Source of the DNA: Patescibacteria group bacterium
GTDB lineage: Bacteria > Patescibacteriota > Minisyncoccia > Phycocordibacterales > Phycocordibacteraceae
Assembly (NCBI GenBank): GCA_019246385.1
Contig: JAFAQP010000022.1
Location: forward strand, 1 to 13,643
Direction: 5' to 3'
Length of the DNA stretch: 13,643 nucleotides
Below, piece by piece: positions 6,386 through 12,452 of the stretch; position 1 is the first letter of the stretch; each line of letters opens with the position of its first letter. The notes beneath the pieces were generated by a model. It searched no databases. It worked only from the letters and a program-made list of their open reading frames with translations, and had not been told where the DNA came from. The position numbers were made by a program, and so were the translations under genes.

Positions 6386-6796
6386 ATGAATACCAATAGA
6401 AGAAACTACATAATTGCTGGAATCGTTATTTTGCTCGCCATTGTTTTTGGCGGATACGTTTCTTATTCTTCCTACGCCGGTTCCAAAGGAACTGCACCGG
6501 GCGCTCTCGATGCATTCGTTAATTGTATAAAAGGAAAAGGCATCAAGTTCTACGGGGCATTTTGGTGTCCGCACTGCCAAAGGACCAAAGCTGAGTTCGG
6601 CGATTCCGCCAAAAATCTTCCGTATGTGGAATGCTCGACTCCCGACGGACAGGGACAAACGCAGATATGCATCGACAAAAAGATAGTCGAATATCCGACA
6701 TGGATGCTTCCCGATGGGACGCGGGTAACCGGAGAACATACACTTTCCGAATTATCGCAGGACTTTTCCTGCTCGTTGCCCGCCGGCGTGTCGTAG
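6386..6796 (+). CDS. membrane-anchored thioredoxin-fold protein (DsbA-like or VKOR-partner type)
   Basis: 136 residues. A basic start (MNTNRRNY) is followed by one membrane segment (about 8-28), which puts the rest outside the membrane. The thioredoxin-like domain has FYGAFWCPHC (55-64) as the redox centre and EYPTW (102-106) as the cis-proline loop. Additional cysteines at 47, 83, 95 and 129 could form structural disulfides. The compact fold resembles the thioredoxin domain that partners VKOR/DsbB quinone reductases, and the next gene is DsbB-like, so this is likely the protein disulfide oxidase. A longer reading frame opens at 6341, but the TATACT box 7 nt before 6386 lies inside that extension, and the N-terminus from 6386 is a normal signal anchor. 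I therefore choose 6386. Confidence 0.8.
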   Translation: MNTNRRNYIIAGIVILLAIVFGGYVSYSSYAGSKGTAPGALDAFVNCIKGKGIKFYGAFWCPHCQRTKAEFGDSAKNLPYVECSTPDGQGQTQICIDKKIVEYPTWMLPDGTRVTGEHTLSELSQDFSCSLPAGVS

Positions 6797-6802
6797 TGTT
6801 CC

Positions 6803-7354
6803 ATGCCAAATCTTGAGACCTTCAATCACCTGATAGGCATAAGTGTCCTCCTGACGCAGGTCATTGCTCTCGCGCTTTTCGGATTGTATTTTCTTCGAAA
6901 TGAAAAAAACTTTATGGCTTTTTCGGCTTTTATGGGCAGGTGGGGCTTATGGCTCGCATTTTTCGTGTCTTTGTTCGCGACGATTATGAGTCTCGCGTAT
7001 TCGGACTATTTCGGCCTCGTTCCCTGCAGCCTGTGCTGGTTCCAACGTATGCTTCTTTTCCCCCAGGTCATCCTTTTTCTCATGGCTGCGGCGAAGAAAG
7101 ACATATATATCGCGGACTACTCGATAGTTCTTTCGGTGATCGGAGCTGCGATATCGCTGTATCAACATTACATTCAAATGACCGGCGAAAGTCCCTTGCC
7201 GTGCCCGGTTTCCGGAGGTGACTGCGTAAAGCGATTTCTGTTCGAATTCAACTACATCACCATACCCCTTGCCGCATTTTCCGCTTTCGCCCTTCTTTTC
7301 GTGCTTATGCTCTACGTCCGGGCGCGCCCACGAGCCAGTCGATCTTTTTCGTGA
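6803..7354 (+). CDS. DsbB/BdbC-like disulfide bond formation membrane protein
   Basis: DsbB-type proteins reoxidise a DsbA-like partner and pass electrons to quinone. The 183-residue protein has hydrophobic segments near 10-30, 46-66, 82-97, 106-124 and 152-172, and the two expected cysteine pairs. The first is PCSLCWFQR (74-82, CxxC of the first extracytoplasmic loop). The second is C134 and C141 in PCPVSGGDCVKRF, followed by the conserved FNYITIPL stretch. The Gly-Asp-Cys arrangement is closer to the Gram-positive BdbC group than to E. coli DsbB. It begins 7 nt after the stop of the thioredoxin-fold gene, so the two form an oxidant/reoxidant pair in one operon. A basic tail ends the protein in the cytoplasm. 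Confidence 0.9.
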   Translation: MPNLETFNHLIGISVLLTQVIALALFGLYFLRNEKNFMAFSAFMGRWGLWLAFFVSLFATIMSLAYSDYFGLVPCSLCWFQRMLLFPQVILFLMAAAKKDIYIADYSIVLSVIGAAISLYQHYIQMTGESPLPCPVSGGDCVKRFLFEFNYITIPLAAFSAFALLFVLMLYVRARPRASRSFS

Positions 7355-7372
7355 AGGGGAAATAGGCCATAT

Positions 7373-7380
7373 GCTATACT
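7373..7380 (+). promoter_or_regulatory. extended -10 box (TGC-TATACT) upstream of the Pro-rich ORF
   Basis: TATACT at 7375-7380, preceded by TG one base earlier, is the same extended -10 as at 6370-6378. Here it lies 29 nt before the ATG at 7410, giving a short leader. A second, weaker TAnnnT hexamer (TAACGT, 7398-7403) lies 6 nt before that ATG. No strong -35 is visible. Confidence 0.5.
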
Positions 7381-7409
7381 GCCCGCCTTATCCGCTTTAA
7401 CGTTTTTAT

Positions 7410-7568
7410 ATGGATATAGAACCAACTCCAGGCCCTACGCCCCCGGGACCGATGCCAACTCCTCCGAATCCGGCAGGGCCGATGTCTCCGGACGATGAAA
7501 ATACTGAAAAGGAAAAGATGGACTCGGGAGAAGAGGAAGAAATGTCCGACACAGACAAGGAAGCATAG
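7410..7568 (+). CDS. tiny Pro-rich/acidic disordered protein
   Basis: A 52-residue ORF in two halves. Residues 1-27 carry 12 prolines (MDIEPTPGPTPPGPMPTP...). Residues 28-52 are acidic with a run of four Glu (GEEEEM) and few lysines; net charge is about -12. No cysteine, no hydrophobic segment, no signal peptide. It has its own extended -10 promoter and ends exactly in a strong terminator whose stem includes the TAG stop, so it looks like a complete independent gene inside the redox island. I recognise no family, and its function is unknown. Small Pro-rich disordered proteins are common in CPR genomes as far as I recall. Confidence 0.6.
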   Translation: MDIEPTPGPTPPGPMPTPPNPAGPMSPDDENTEKEKMDSGEEEEMSDTDKEA

Positions 7569-7601
7569 AAAAATCGCCCCGTTACGGGGCGATTTTTCTA
7601 T
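7565..7601. terminator. strong stem-loop terminator after the Pro-rich ORF
   Basis: A 17-bp perfect inverted repeat (7565-7581 with 7585-7601) with a CGCCCC/GGGGCG core, an A-run on the left arm and a T-run on the right arm, so it can act in both directions. It separates the DsbA/DsbB-like genes and the Pro-rich gene from the CcdA/redoxin pair. Confidence 0.9.
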
Positions 7602-7616
7602 GAGAGAATTAATCCG

Positions 7617-8321
7617 ATGAGCGAAATGTCGATCGCCTTCCTCGGAGGACTCATTTCTTTTCTTTCGCCATGCATTCTTCCAATAATTCCTGGTTATTTA
7701 GCATACCTTGCCGGTTCTATTACCGAGACGCCCGGCAAGAAAGGCCGCCTTCAAATATTCCTTAACAGCATTTTTTTTGTTTTGGGATTCTCTATTGTCT
7801 TCGCCCTTTTGGGCGTTCTTCTGAACAGCGTTCTGCAACATGCGGCGTACGGAGTCGAGACGTGGCTTTCCCGAGTCGGGGGCACCCTTATTATCTTTTT
7901 CGGATTATATCTTTCAGGGCTTATTACGGTTCCTTTTCTTGATCGAGAACACAAGTTTCGATTCAAAAAAAGATTCTCTTCCCGATATATTACTTCCTTT
8001 GTTTTCGGCGCCGCATTTGCGGCCGGCTGGACGCCGTGCGTTGGCGCGGCATTAGGCGCCATATTAGCGCTCGCAGCGACTCAACCCACCGCAGCATTCT
8101 CTCTTTTGGTGGCGTACTCCTTAGGCTTAGGAATTCCATTTTTGATCGTGGGAGCCTTCGCTTCGCAATCTACGCAGATCATTGCAAAGCTCGGTCCTTT
8201 TCTCCGCTACGCGAACGTCGTATTCGGAATTATTCTTATTATCTTAGGTATCCTCGTCTTTACGCAAAGCCTTCCTCTTATCGCGAACTTTCAACTCCTG
8301 AATTCGGTCCTGCTTCACTGA
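7617..8321 (+). CDS. CcdA/DsbD-family transmembrane electron carrier
   Basis: CcdA-type proteins carry reducing power from cytoplasmic thioredoxin across the membrane to extracytoplasmic thiol proteins. The 234-residue protein is highly hydrophobic with about six membrane segments and has the two family cysteines in their usual settings: SFLSPCILPIIPGYLAYLAG (C19) in helix 1 and AAGWTPCVGAALGAIL (C141) in helix 4. It keeps the internal two-fold repeat typical of the family. The next gene, a redoxin, starts 1 nt after its stop, so the two are co-translated as a split version of DsbD/DipZ. The start is only 16 nt after the preceding terminator. A weak extended -10 (TGA-GAGAAT, 7601-7609) lies 7 nt before the ATG, less convincing than the others. 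Confidence 0.92.
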   Translation: MSEMSIAFLGGLISFLSPCILPIIPGYLAYLAGSITETPGKKGRLQIFLNSIFFVLGFSIVFALLGVLLNSVLQHAAYGVETWLSRVGGTLIIFFGLYLSGLITVPFLDREHKFRFKKRFSSRYITSFVFGAAFAAGWTPCVGAALGAILALAATQPTAAFSLLVAYSLGLGIPFLIVGAFASQSTQIIAKLGPFLRYANVVFGIILIILGILVFTQSLPLIANFQLLNSVLLH

Positions 8322-8322
8322 T

Positions 8323-9477
8323 ATGCAGGCATCTCGCCAAACGGTCCTCACTATTATCGTTCTCGGAGCGATAATTCTCGCCATTGTGTTCCTGGAAACC
8401 CGCCACGCGGGCCCCCGTGCGCTTATACCCGGTTCGGCCGATGTCACGCCGGGCGCACTGGAGAGCGTGGGAACCTCGACCGCGAACGCCGCGCGCATTG
8501 CGGAGAAAAAACTGCGATACGCACCCGCGAAGGAGATTACTGAGCCTACGGGCTTCATCAATACGGAACCTTTTACCATACAAAGCCTTGTGGGAAAAAA
8601 AGTCGTACTCCTGGATTTCTGGACTTATTCCTGCATCAATTGCATTCGCACGCTTCCGTATGTCGAAGCATGGGCTCAAAAATACCAGGATGCTGGACTC
8701 GTGGTCGTCGGTATCCATACACCTGAGTTCGATTTCGAAAAGGTATTTGCGAACGTAGAGATGGCCGTCAAAAAATTCGGCATCACGTATCCGGTGGTGC
8801 TCGACAGCCAGTATGGCACCTGGAGTGCCTATGGCAATAATTATTGGCCGCAGGACTATCTCATCGATATTGACGGCTTCATCGCCGACAGCCATATCGG
8901 CGAAGGAGATTATGCGCAGACAGAAGAAGAGATACAGAACCTCCTTGCGGAGCGGAACTCCGTCCTCGGCCTTCATACGCCGATACCTACGGGCGTCGTA
9001 AGGCCAGCCTCAGAAACGGTAAATGAATCACTGCCGCTTTCGCCCGAAACGTATTTCGGGTCCGCACGGAACGAATACCTGGGAAACGGTACGATAGAGA
9101 AACAACAGGTCGCCGATTTTAAGCTGCCGAAAGATATATCCGCGCCGAACGTCTTTTACCTTTCCGGAACGTGGGACATAGAATCTCAATACGCTGAAAC
9201 AAAGGCTGCGGGAGCGGGGATCGCGTACAATTATGAGGCACAGAATCTATATTTTGTCGCTGCAGCACAAGGCTCCTCAGCGCTCCTCAGGGTACTTGTC
9301 GACGGAAAACCTATCTCATCTGATATGAGAGGGGGTGACGTCGGCCCTGATGGACTTCTTCGCATCAACGAGAACCGCCTGTATAGCGTAGTGAAAGCGT
9401 CCGCATGGGGAACACACCATATAGAACTGCAACTCGAGTCGGGCATACTGCGAGCGTTTACCTTTACCTTCGGGTGA
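8323..9477 (+). CDS. membrane-anchored TlpA/DipZ-like redoxin with C-terminal beta domain
   Basis: 384 residues: an N-terminal signal anchor (about 8-24), a linker, a thioredoxin-fold domain about 78-210, and a C-terminal domain about 240-384. The redox motif is DFWTYSCINCIRTLPYV (98-114), with a CINC active site, followed by HTPEFDFEKV, the long helix region, NYWPQDYLID (173-182) with the cis-proline, and GEGDYAQTEE. This matches the extracytoplasmic part of DipZ rather than plain TlpA. The C-terminal part starts with SPETYFGSAR and is beta-rich (GTWDIESQYAE, LLRVLVDGKPI), as in the DipZ C-terminal module thought to be carbohydrate-binding-like. With the adjacent CcdA-like protein it probably forms a reductive or peroxide-handling branch in the envelope. 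Its ATG lies 1 nt after the ccdA-like stop. Confidence 0.9.
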   Translation: MQASRQTVLTIIVLGAIILAIVFLETRHAGPRALIPGSADVTPGALESVGTSTANAARIAEKKLRYAPAKEITEPTGFINTEPFTIQSLVGKKVVLLDFWTYSCINCIRTLPYVEAWAQKYQDAGLVVVGIHTPEFDFEKVFANVEMAVKKFGITYPVVLDSQYGTWSAYGNNYWPQDYLIDIDGFIADSHIGEGDYAQTEEEIQNLLAERNSVLGLHTPIPTGVVRPASETVNESLPLSPETYFGSARNEYLGNGTIEKQQVADFKLPKDISAPNVFYLSGTWDIESQYAETKAAGAGIAYNYEAQNLYFVAAAQGSSALLRVLVDGKPISSDMRGGDVGPDGLLRINENRLYSVVKASAWGTHHIELQLESGILRAFTFTFG

Positions 9478-9486
9478 TGTAATACT
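9478..9486 (+). promoter_or_regulatory. extended -10 box (TGT-AATACT) of the Gmad2 gene
   Basis: TGT-AATACT ends 7 nt before the ATG at 9494; TTTACC (9457-9462, four of six to TTGACA) lies 18 nt upstream of the hexamer. The box overlaps the stop region of the preceding redoxin gene. Predicts a leaderless transcript. Confidence 0.5.
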
Positions 9487-9493
9487 TGAAGAT

Positions 9494-9976
9494 ATGGGCT
9501 CTCTTGCACGATTATTCCTCTCTCTCATACTCCTCGGCGCTGTCTTTTTTGGTTGGTATGCGGTCGAGCGGGCAAGCCCCCGCCCGTTCGCTTCTTCGGC
9601 GCCGATCGCTGCGACTTCAAGCGTTCCATCATCGTCCGCGTATGTGAACGCTTCGGAGGATCTGATATTTGCTACTGCTCCCAAGCCCGGCGCTACGCTT
9701 ACCTCTACTATCCTACTAAAAGGATTCGCGCGGGGGAGTTGGTATTTCGAAGCCGTATTTCCCATCGTAGTCATCAATAAGGATGGAATGACGATAGGAC
9801 AGGGCCAAGGACGCGCAGACGGCGATTGGATGACCAACGCCTTCGTTCCGTTCAGTACGGAAATAGACCTCAAAGCGCCCTATAGCGGCCCCGCCATCAT
9901 CAAGCTCGAAAAGGACAATCCGTCAGGCGACCCTTCCCGGGACGCGTCACTGTCAATTCCCGTTACGCTTCAATAG
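9494..9976 (+). CDS. membrane-anchored Gmad2 (spore-germination-type immunoglobulin-like) domain protein
   Basis: 160 residues. An N-terminal membrane segment (about 5-24) is followed by a Ser/Ala/Pro-rich linker (26-52) and one beta-sandwich domain (about 56-158). The domain has the Gmad2 pattern: P-KPGATLTSTILLKGFARG (63-81), a SWYFEAVFPIVV strand, DGMTIGQGQGRADGDWM (97-113), FVPFSTEIDL, and a final strand SLSIPVTL. Gmad2 was named from Bacillus spore germination proteins but is widespread in non-sporulating bacteria on secreted proteins. Here it is probably an envelope-associated protein of unknown ligand. No lipobox cysteine is present, so it is likely held by the uncleaved helix or secreted. 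It follows the redoxin gene by 16 nt but seems to have its own promoter. Confidence 0.8.
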   Translation: MGSLARLFLSLILLGAVFFGWYAVERASPRPFASSAPIAATSSVPSSSAYVNASEDLIFATAPKPGATLTSTILLKGFARGSWYFEAVFPIVVINKDGMTIGQGQGRADGDWMTNAFVPFSTEIDLKAPYSGPAIIKLEKDNPSGDPSRDASLSIPVTLQ

Positions 9977-10020
9977 TCTTCATATTTTCTCCATCCAGAC
10001 TGTGGTTGAATTTCCAGCAT

Positions 10021-10173
10021 ATGCTTATAACCATAGGTGTCATTCTTCTGGTCTTGTGGCTTTTAGGAGTAGTGGGCGTGTATTCGATAGGATGGTTCGT
10101 ACACATCCTTTTATTGGCGGCCATCATCATGTTCCTGATCCGTATTATTCAAGGAAGAAATCCGGTTCGATAA
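10021..10173 (+). CDS. Lmo0937-type small membrane protein
   Basis: A 50-residue ORF, MLITIGVILLVLWLLGVVGV onward, with two hydrophobic helices (about 2-20 and 25-42) joined by a Gly-containing turn (YSIGW), and ending IIQGRNPVR. This is the pattern of the Lmo0937/DUF5670 family of tiny membrane proteins: an LWLLG motif in helix 1, a histidine (H28) at the start of helix 2, and a RIIQGRxP tail. Function of the family is unknown; it is common in CPR, Firmicutes and Bacteroidetes. A longer ORF in another frame (10002-10199) covers the same DNA but gives a non-membrane, Arg/His/Ser-rich translation and is rejected. Promoter is uncertain: TGG-TTGAAT at 10003-10011 is the nearest candidate, 9 nt before the ATG. 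Confidence 0.85.
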   Translation: MLITIGVILLVLWLLGVVGVYSIGWFVHILLLAAIIMFLIRIIQGRNPVR

Positions 10174-10195
10174 TTTACGAAGATCTCACCAGCAT

Positions 10196-10220
10196 ATAAC
10201 CGCCCCGCAAGGGCGGTTAT
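10196..10220. terminator. stem-loop terminator after the Lmo0937-type gene
   Basis: A perfect 10-bp stem (10196-10205 with 10211-10220) with a CCGCCC/GGGCGG core and a CGCAA loop. There is no T-run after it on the plus strand beyond the TTAT in the stem, so strength is uncertain. Placement between two small genes supports the call. Confidence 0.65.
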
Positions 10221-10224
10221 TGCG

Positions 10225-10233
10225 TGATAGGAT
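10225..10233 (+). promoter_or_regulatory. extended -10 box (TGA-TAGGAT) of the 68-residue gene
   Basis: TGA-TAGGAT ends 6 nt before the ATG at 10240 and starts 5 nt after the preceding terminator stem, so any -35 would have to lie inside that stem. Predicts a leaderless transcript. Confidence 0.5.
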
Positions 10234-10239
10234 AACAAT

Positions 10240-10446
10240 ATGGATGGGGGACAGCAGGCGCTCATTGAAAAAATATCGGCACTGGAGGTAAAAGTAGACA
10301 AAGTCTACGCATCTTCCGAAAAAATGAGAAAATATTTCTTGTGGACCGGCATCATAACAATAGCGGTCATTGTCATACCACTTCTTATCCTTCCATTCGT
10401 GATACCCGCGTTTCTCTCGTCAGTCAGTCTTCCTTCAGGATACTGA
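10240..10446 (+). CDS. small protein with coiled-coil and one membrane helix
   Basis: A 68-residue protein. Residues 5-30 (ALIEKISALEVKVDKVYASS) have heptad spacing of Leu, Ile and Val suited to a short coiled coil. A membrane segment follows (about 34-58: FLWTGIITIAVIVIPLLILP), then a short outer tail. No enzyme motif. Topology suggests a cytoplasmic coiled coil on a single anchor. I do not recognise a named family; similar short coiled-coil/TM proteins are frequent in CPR genomes. It has its own extended -10 and is convergent with the PspC gene, with only 50 nt between them. That gap holds a nested, imperfect inverted repeat (10462-10467 with 10501-10506, and 10474-10478 with 10488-10492) that may help termination. 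Confidence 0.65.
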   Translation: MDGGQQALIEKISALEVKVDKVYASSEKMRKYFLWTGIITIAVIVIPLLILPFVIPAFLSSVSLPSGY

Positions 10447-10496
10447 CTGCGTAGATTGGGCGGCCGAGAGGACCTTCCAAAGAGTGCGGAAGTAAG

Positions 10497-11330
10497 CTAT
10501 TCGGCCCCGGCGCTCAACCACCTGTCGGTCTGCTGAAGCAGATTGCCTATTCCGTCAAAAAATTCCTTCACCGCTATGCTGTGGTGATAGCCGTAATAGC
10601 AGACAAAAATCGCGGCCGCGAATTCGATGAGGAGCACTACTTCTCGTATAAATCGTCCCCAAAAAGATGGCATCCTTCGCTCCTGACGAAGCGGTCGTAT
10701 CCACTCGTCCTGTTTTCGGCGTTTCCACCGATACGACCATTTTTTCCAGCGTTCGCTATTTCGCATCTGCGCATATTCTTCCTGCGCCCGCTTCATTATT
10801 GCTTCAGCGGTAAGAGGAGTACCGAAAGCTTCAGCACGTGCTTCGGGGGTCTCCGCGACGGGTAGTATTAAAACAAGGATGAAATACGCAATTATGCCGA
10901 GCCCATGAGCAATGACCGTACAGAGAATAAAAATGAAACGCATGAGAGAAACGTCCATATTGAAATAGGCAGCGAAGCCGTTTGCAACACCGCTTATGAT
11001 GGCGCCATTTCGGATGCGGTAAAGCTTTTTAGGCGTTTCGGCATTGTTTGTTTCATGGTCCGACCCAGCCGCATCTGTTTCTTTCACTTCTCCTATCTCC
11101 GCAAGTATTTTTTGGATTTCGGAAACAAGGATTACGTTCTTGTTACGCATGAGGTATCCCTCGCACTTTTCGCCGATCGCCCGCTCGATATCCGATACAA
11201 TCTCCTCGGCATCGGGATTCCCGTCCAAACGACGCCTGGCATCCGATAGATACGTTTTGAGAATGCCATACGCTTCTTCTTCGAACGTATAGGCGGTACC
11301 GGCAAGATGAATGGTGAGTACTTTATCCAT
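10497..11330 (-). CDS. PspC-domain membrane protein with N-terminal regulatory-type domain
   Basis: 277 residues. The N-terminal region (1-82; MDKVLTIHLAGTAYTFEEEA, then a helix with DIERAIGEKCEGYL) resembles the helical domain that precedes PspC in Bacteroidetes-type proteins. The PspC core is at about 101-160: KKLYRIRNGAIISGVANGFA, AYFNMDVSLMRFIFILCTVI, and a membrane helix ending at LILP. A basic, Trp-rich cytoplasmic stretch follows (about 176-225), then a second membrane helix (230-247) and an amphipathic tail. PspC domains sense or stabilise membranes under envelope stress. Its ATG overlaps the end of the PadR gene by 8 nt, and an AGGA lies 7 nt upstream of the ATG, so it is translated with PadR. 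PadR/PspC pairing suggests an autoregulated envelope-stress module. Confidence 0.88.
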   Translation of the reverse strand: MDKVLTIHLAGTAYTFEEEAYGILKTYLSDARRRLDGNPDAEEIVSDIERAIGEKCEGYLMRNKNVILVSEIQKILAEIGEVKETDAAGSDHETNNAETPKKLYRIRNGAIISGVANGFAAYFNMDVSLMRFIFILCTVIAHGLGIIAYFILVLILPVAETPEARAEAFGTPLTAEAIMKRAQEEYAQMRNSERWKKWSYRWKRRKQDEWIRPLRQERRMPSFWGRFIREVVLLIEFAAAIFVCYYGYHHSIAVKEFFDGIGNLLQQTDRWLSAGAE

Positions 11331-11658
11331 GGTTCGTTCCTAAATGTTGTATAGTGGTTATAATTTTTTTCCAATATTCCCTGAATCGCCGCAACTCTTC
11401 TTTCCCCCTTGGGGTTAGGTGGTAATATTTCCGCGGCGGTCCGGCATCCGATTCGCGCCATTCATATTCGAGGCTCCCTTCCCGCCGCAGCCTGCTTAAG
11501 AGGGGATAGAGCGTCCCTTCCTGCGTTCTGAATTCCGTTTTGGCCAACCGGTCTATGATGTCCGCCACATACGCCTCGTTGCGATTAAGGACGGCAAGAA
11601 CAGCGAACTCTAGAAGTCCCGACTTTACTGCGGAGAACCGATCATTTGGTTGCGACAT
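11323..11658 (-). CDS. PadR-family transcriptional regulator
   Basis: A 111-residue winged-helix repressor. Family signatures: LLEFAVLAVLNRNEAYVADI (15-34), the recognition region TEFRTQEGTLYPLLSRLRRE (41-60), and the wing ESDAGPPRKYYHLTPRGKEEL (split at 69-89). The C-terminal helix (90-106) is short, as in the PadR-s2 subgroup, and should form the dimer interface. It is first in a two-gene unit with the PspC gene, overlapping it by 8 nt. A 22-bp perfect palindrome directly before its ATG covers its own -10 box, so autorepression is very likely. The inducer is unknown; by context it may respond to membrane or envelope conditions. Confidence 0.95.
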   Translation of the reverse strand: MSQPNDRFSAVKSGLLEFAVLAVLNRNEAYVADIIDRLAKTEFRTQEGTLYPLLSRLRREGSLEYEWRESDAGPPRKYYHLTPRGKEELRRFREYWKKIITTIQHLGTNHG

Positions 11659-11661
11659 AAG

Positions 11662-11683
11662 CTACCTTGTAGTTACAAGGTAG
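11662..11683. promoter_or_regulatory. PadR operator palindrome
   Basis: CTACCTTGTA (11662-11671) and TACAAGGTAG (11674-11683) are perfect 10-bp inverted arms with a 2-nt centre. It starts 4 nt from the padR-like ATG and covers the -10 box of its promoter. Two-fold symmetry of this size fits a PadR dimer site. Confidence 0.8.
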
Positions 11684-11705
11684 TAAAGCTGGCACGGATT
11701 GTCAA
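11677..11705 (-). promoter_or_regulatory. promoter of the PadR-PspC unit
   Basis: On the minus strand a perfect TTGACA (11705-11700) is followed after 17 nt by TACCTT (11682-11677), which lies in the operator. The strong -35 and weak -10 suit a promoter under repressor control. Transcription would start inside the palindrome, a few nt before the ATG. Confidence 0.7.
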
Positions 11706-11723
11706 GCGGGAAAATGCCGTAGT

Positions 11724-12452
11724 TCAGTTTTCGATCATTCCGGTAAGACGATCAGCGACCAAGAAAAAATCTTTCGAGCGCGTGTCGCGCGGCCGGGGAA
11801 GCTCTATCGTTTCGATCTTTCGTATGGTCCCGGGTTCCTTGCTGAAGATGATCACGCGGTCTGAAAGCTCGACTGCGTCGGCTATAATATGGTTCACCAT
11901 GAGAACGCTCATTTTGTAACGTTCCCATAATTCAAGAATGTCTTTCTTGAGGCTTGTCGAGGTGAGGGAATCAAGGCTCGCGAACGGTTCATCCATAAGT
12001 AAAAGGTCTGGCTCTATCGCTATGGCCCGCGCTATCGCCACTCTCTGCCGCTGGCCGCCTGAAAGTTGATGCGGATAACGCTCTTCCAGTCCAGCGAGCC
12101 CCACTTCCTTCATTTTTTCGCGCGCTCTCTTCTGTCTCGCCTGCTTCGGCATTCCTTCCATGAAAAGGCCGAATGCCGCATTATCCAAAGCGGTAAGCCA
12201 GGGGAAAATGCCGTGACCTTGGAATATCATCGCTGGTTTTTTGAAATTTTTAACAACGGTTCCGCTAGTCAAAAAAATGACGCCAGCAATGGCACGCAGT
12301 AGAGTTGATTTGCCAGCACCTGACGGACCGATAATGGATACGAATTCCTTTTCTGCGAGCGAAAAACTCACATCCTTGAAAGCATATGAAGATTTCTTCG
12401 CATCCTTAAAGCGAAATGTCGCGCGTTCGAGAGAAAGTACGGCATTTTTCAT
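11724..12452 (-). CDS. ABC transporter ATPase, NitT/TauT type
   Basis: A 242-residue nucleotide-binding subunit. Motifs in order: Walker A GPSGAGKST (42-50), Q-loop FQGHGIFPW (77-85), signature LSGGQRQRVAIARA (130-143), Walker B LLLMDEP (150-156), D-loop SLD (159-161), and the switch histidine in MVNHII (185-190). In the last, the usual THD context is NHI, so H188 is kept but its neighbours are changed. The C-terminal region with KEPGTIRKIETIELPRPRD (205-223) is the hallmark of the nitrate/taurine/aliphatic sulfonate importer ATPases (TauB/SsuB). Its start codon overlaps the permease stop by 4 nt. No periplasmic binding protein lies next to it, so the substrate cannot be named. Confidence 0.92.
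   Translation of the reverse strand: MKNAVLSLERATFRFKDAKKSSYAFKDVSFSLAEKEFVSIIGPSGAGKSTLLRAIAGVIFLTSGTVVKNFKKPAMIFQGHGIFPWLTALDNAAFGLFMEGMPKQARQKRAREKMKEVGLAGLEERYPHQLSGGQRQRVAIARAIAIEPDLLLMDEPFASLDSLTSTSLKKDILELWERYKMSVLMVNHIIADAVELSDRVIIFSKEPGTIRKIETIELPRPRDTRSKDFFLVADRLTGMIEN

Noticed and set aside
8278..8976. 232-residue minus-strand ORF opposite the redoxin gene
   Set aside because: Antisense to a clear DipZ-type redoxin; no motifs of its own.
10002..10199. 65-residue plus-strand ORF with Arg/His/Ser-rich translation
   Set aside because: It overlaps the 50-residue Lmo0937-type frame at 10021-10173, which gives a clear membrane-protein pattern; this frame gives none and runs into the terminator stem.
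10462..10506. Nested inverted repeat between convergent genes as a terminator
   Set aside because: Stems are short and imperfect with no T-run on either strand, so I did not list it as a terminator feature.
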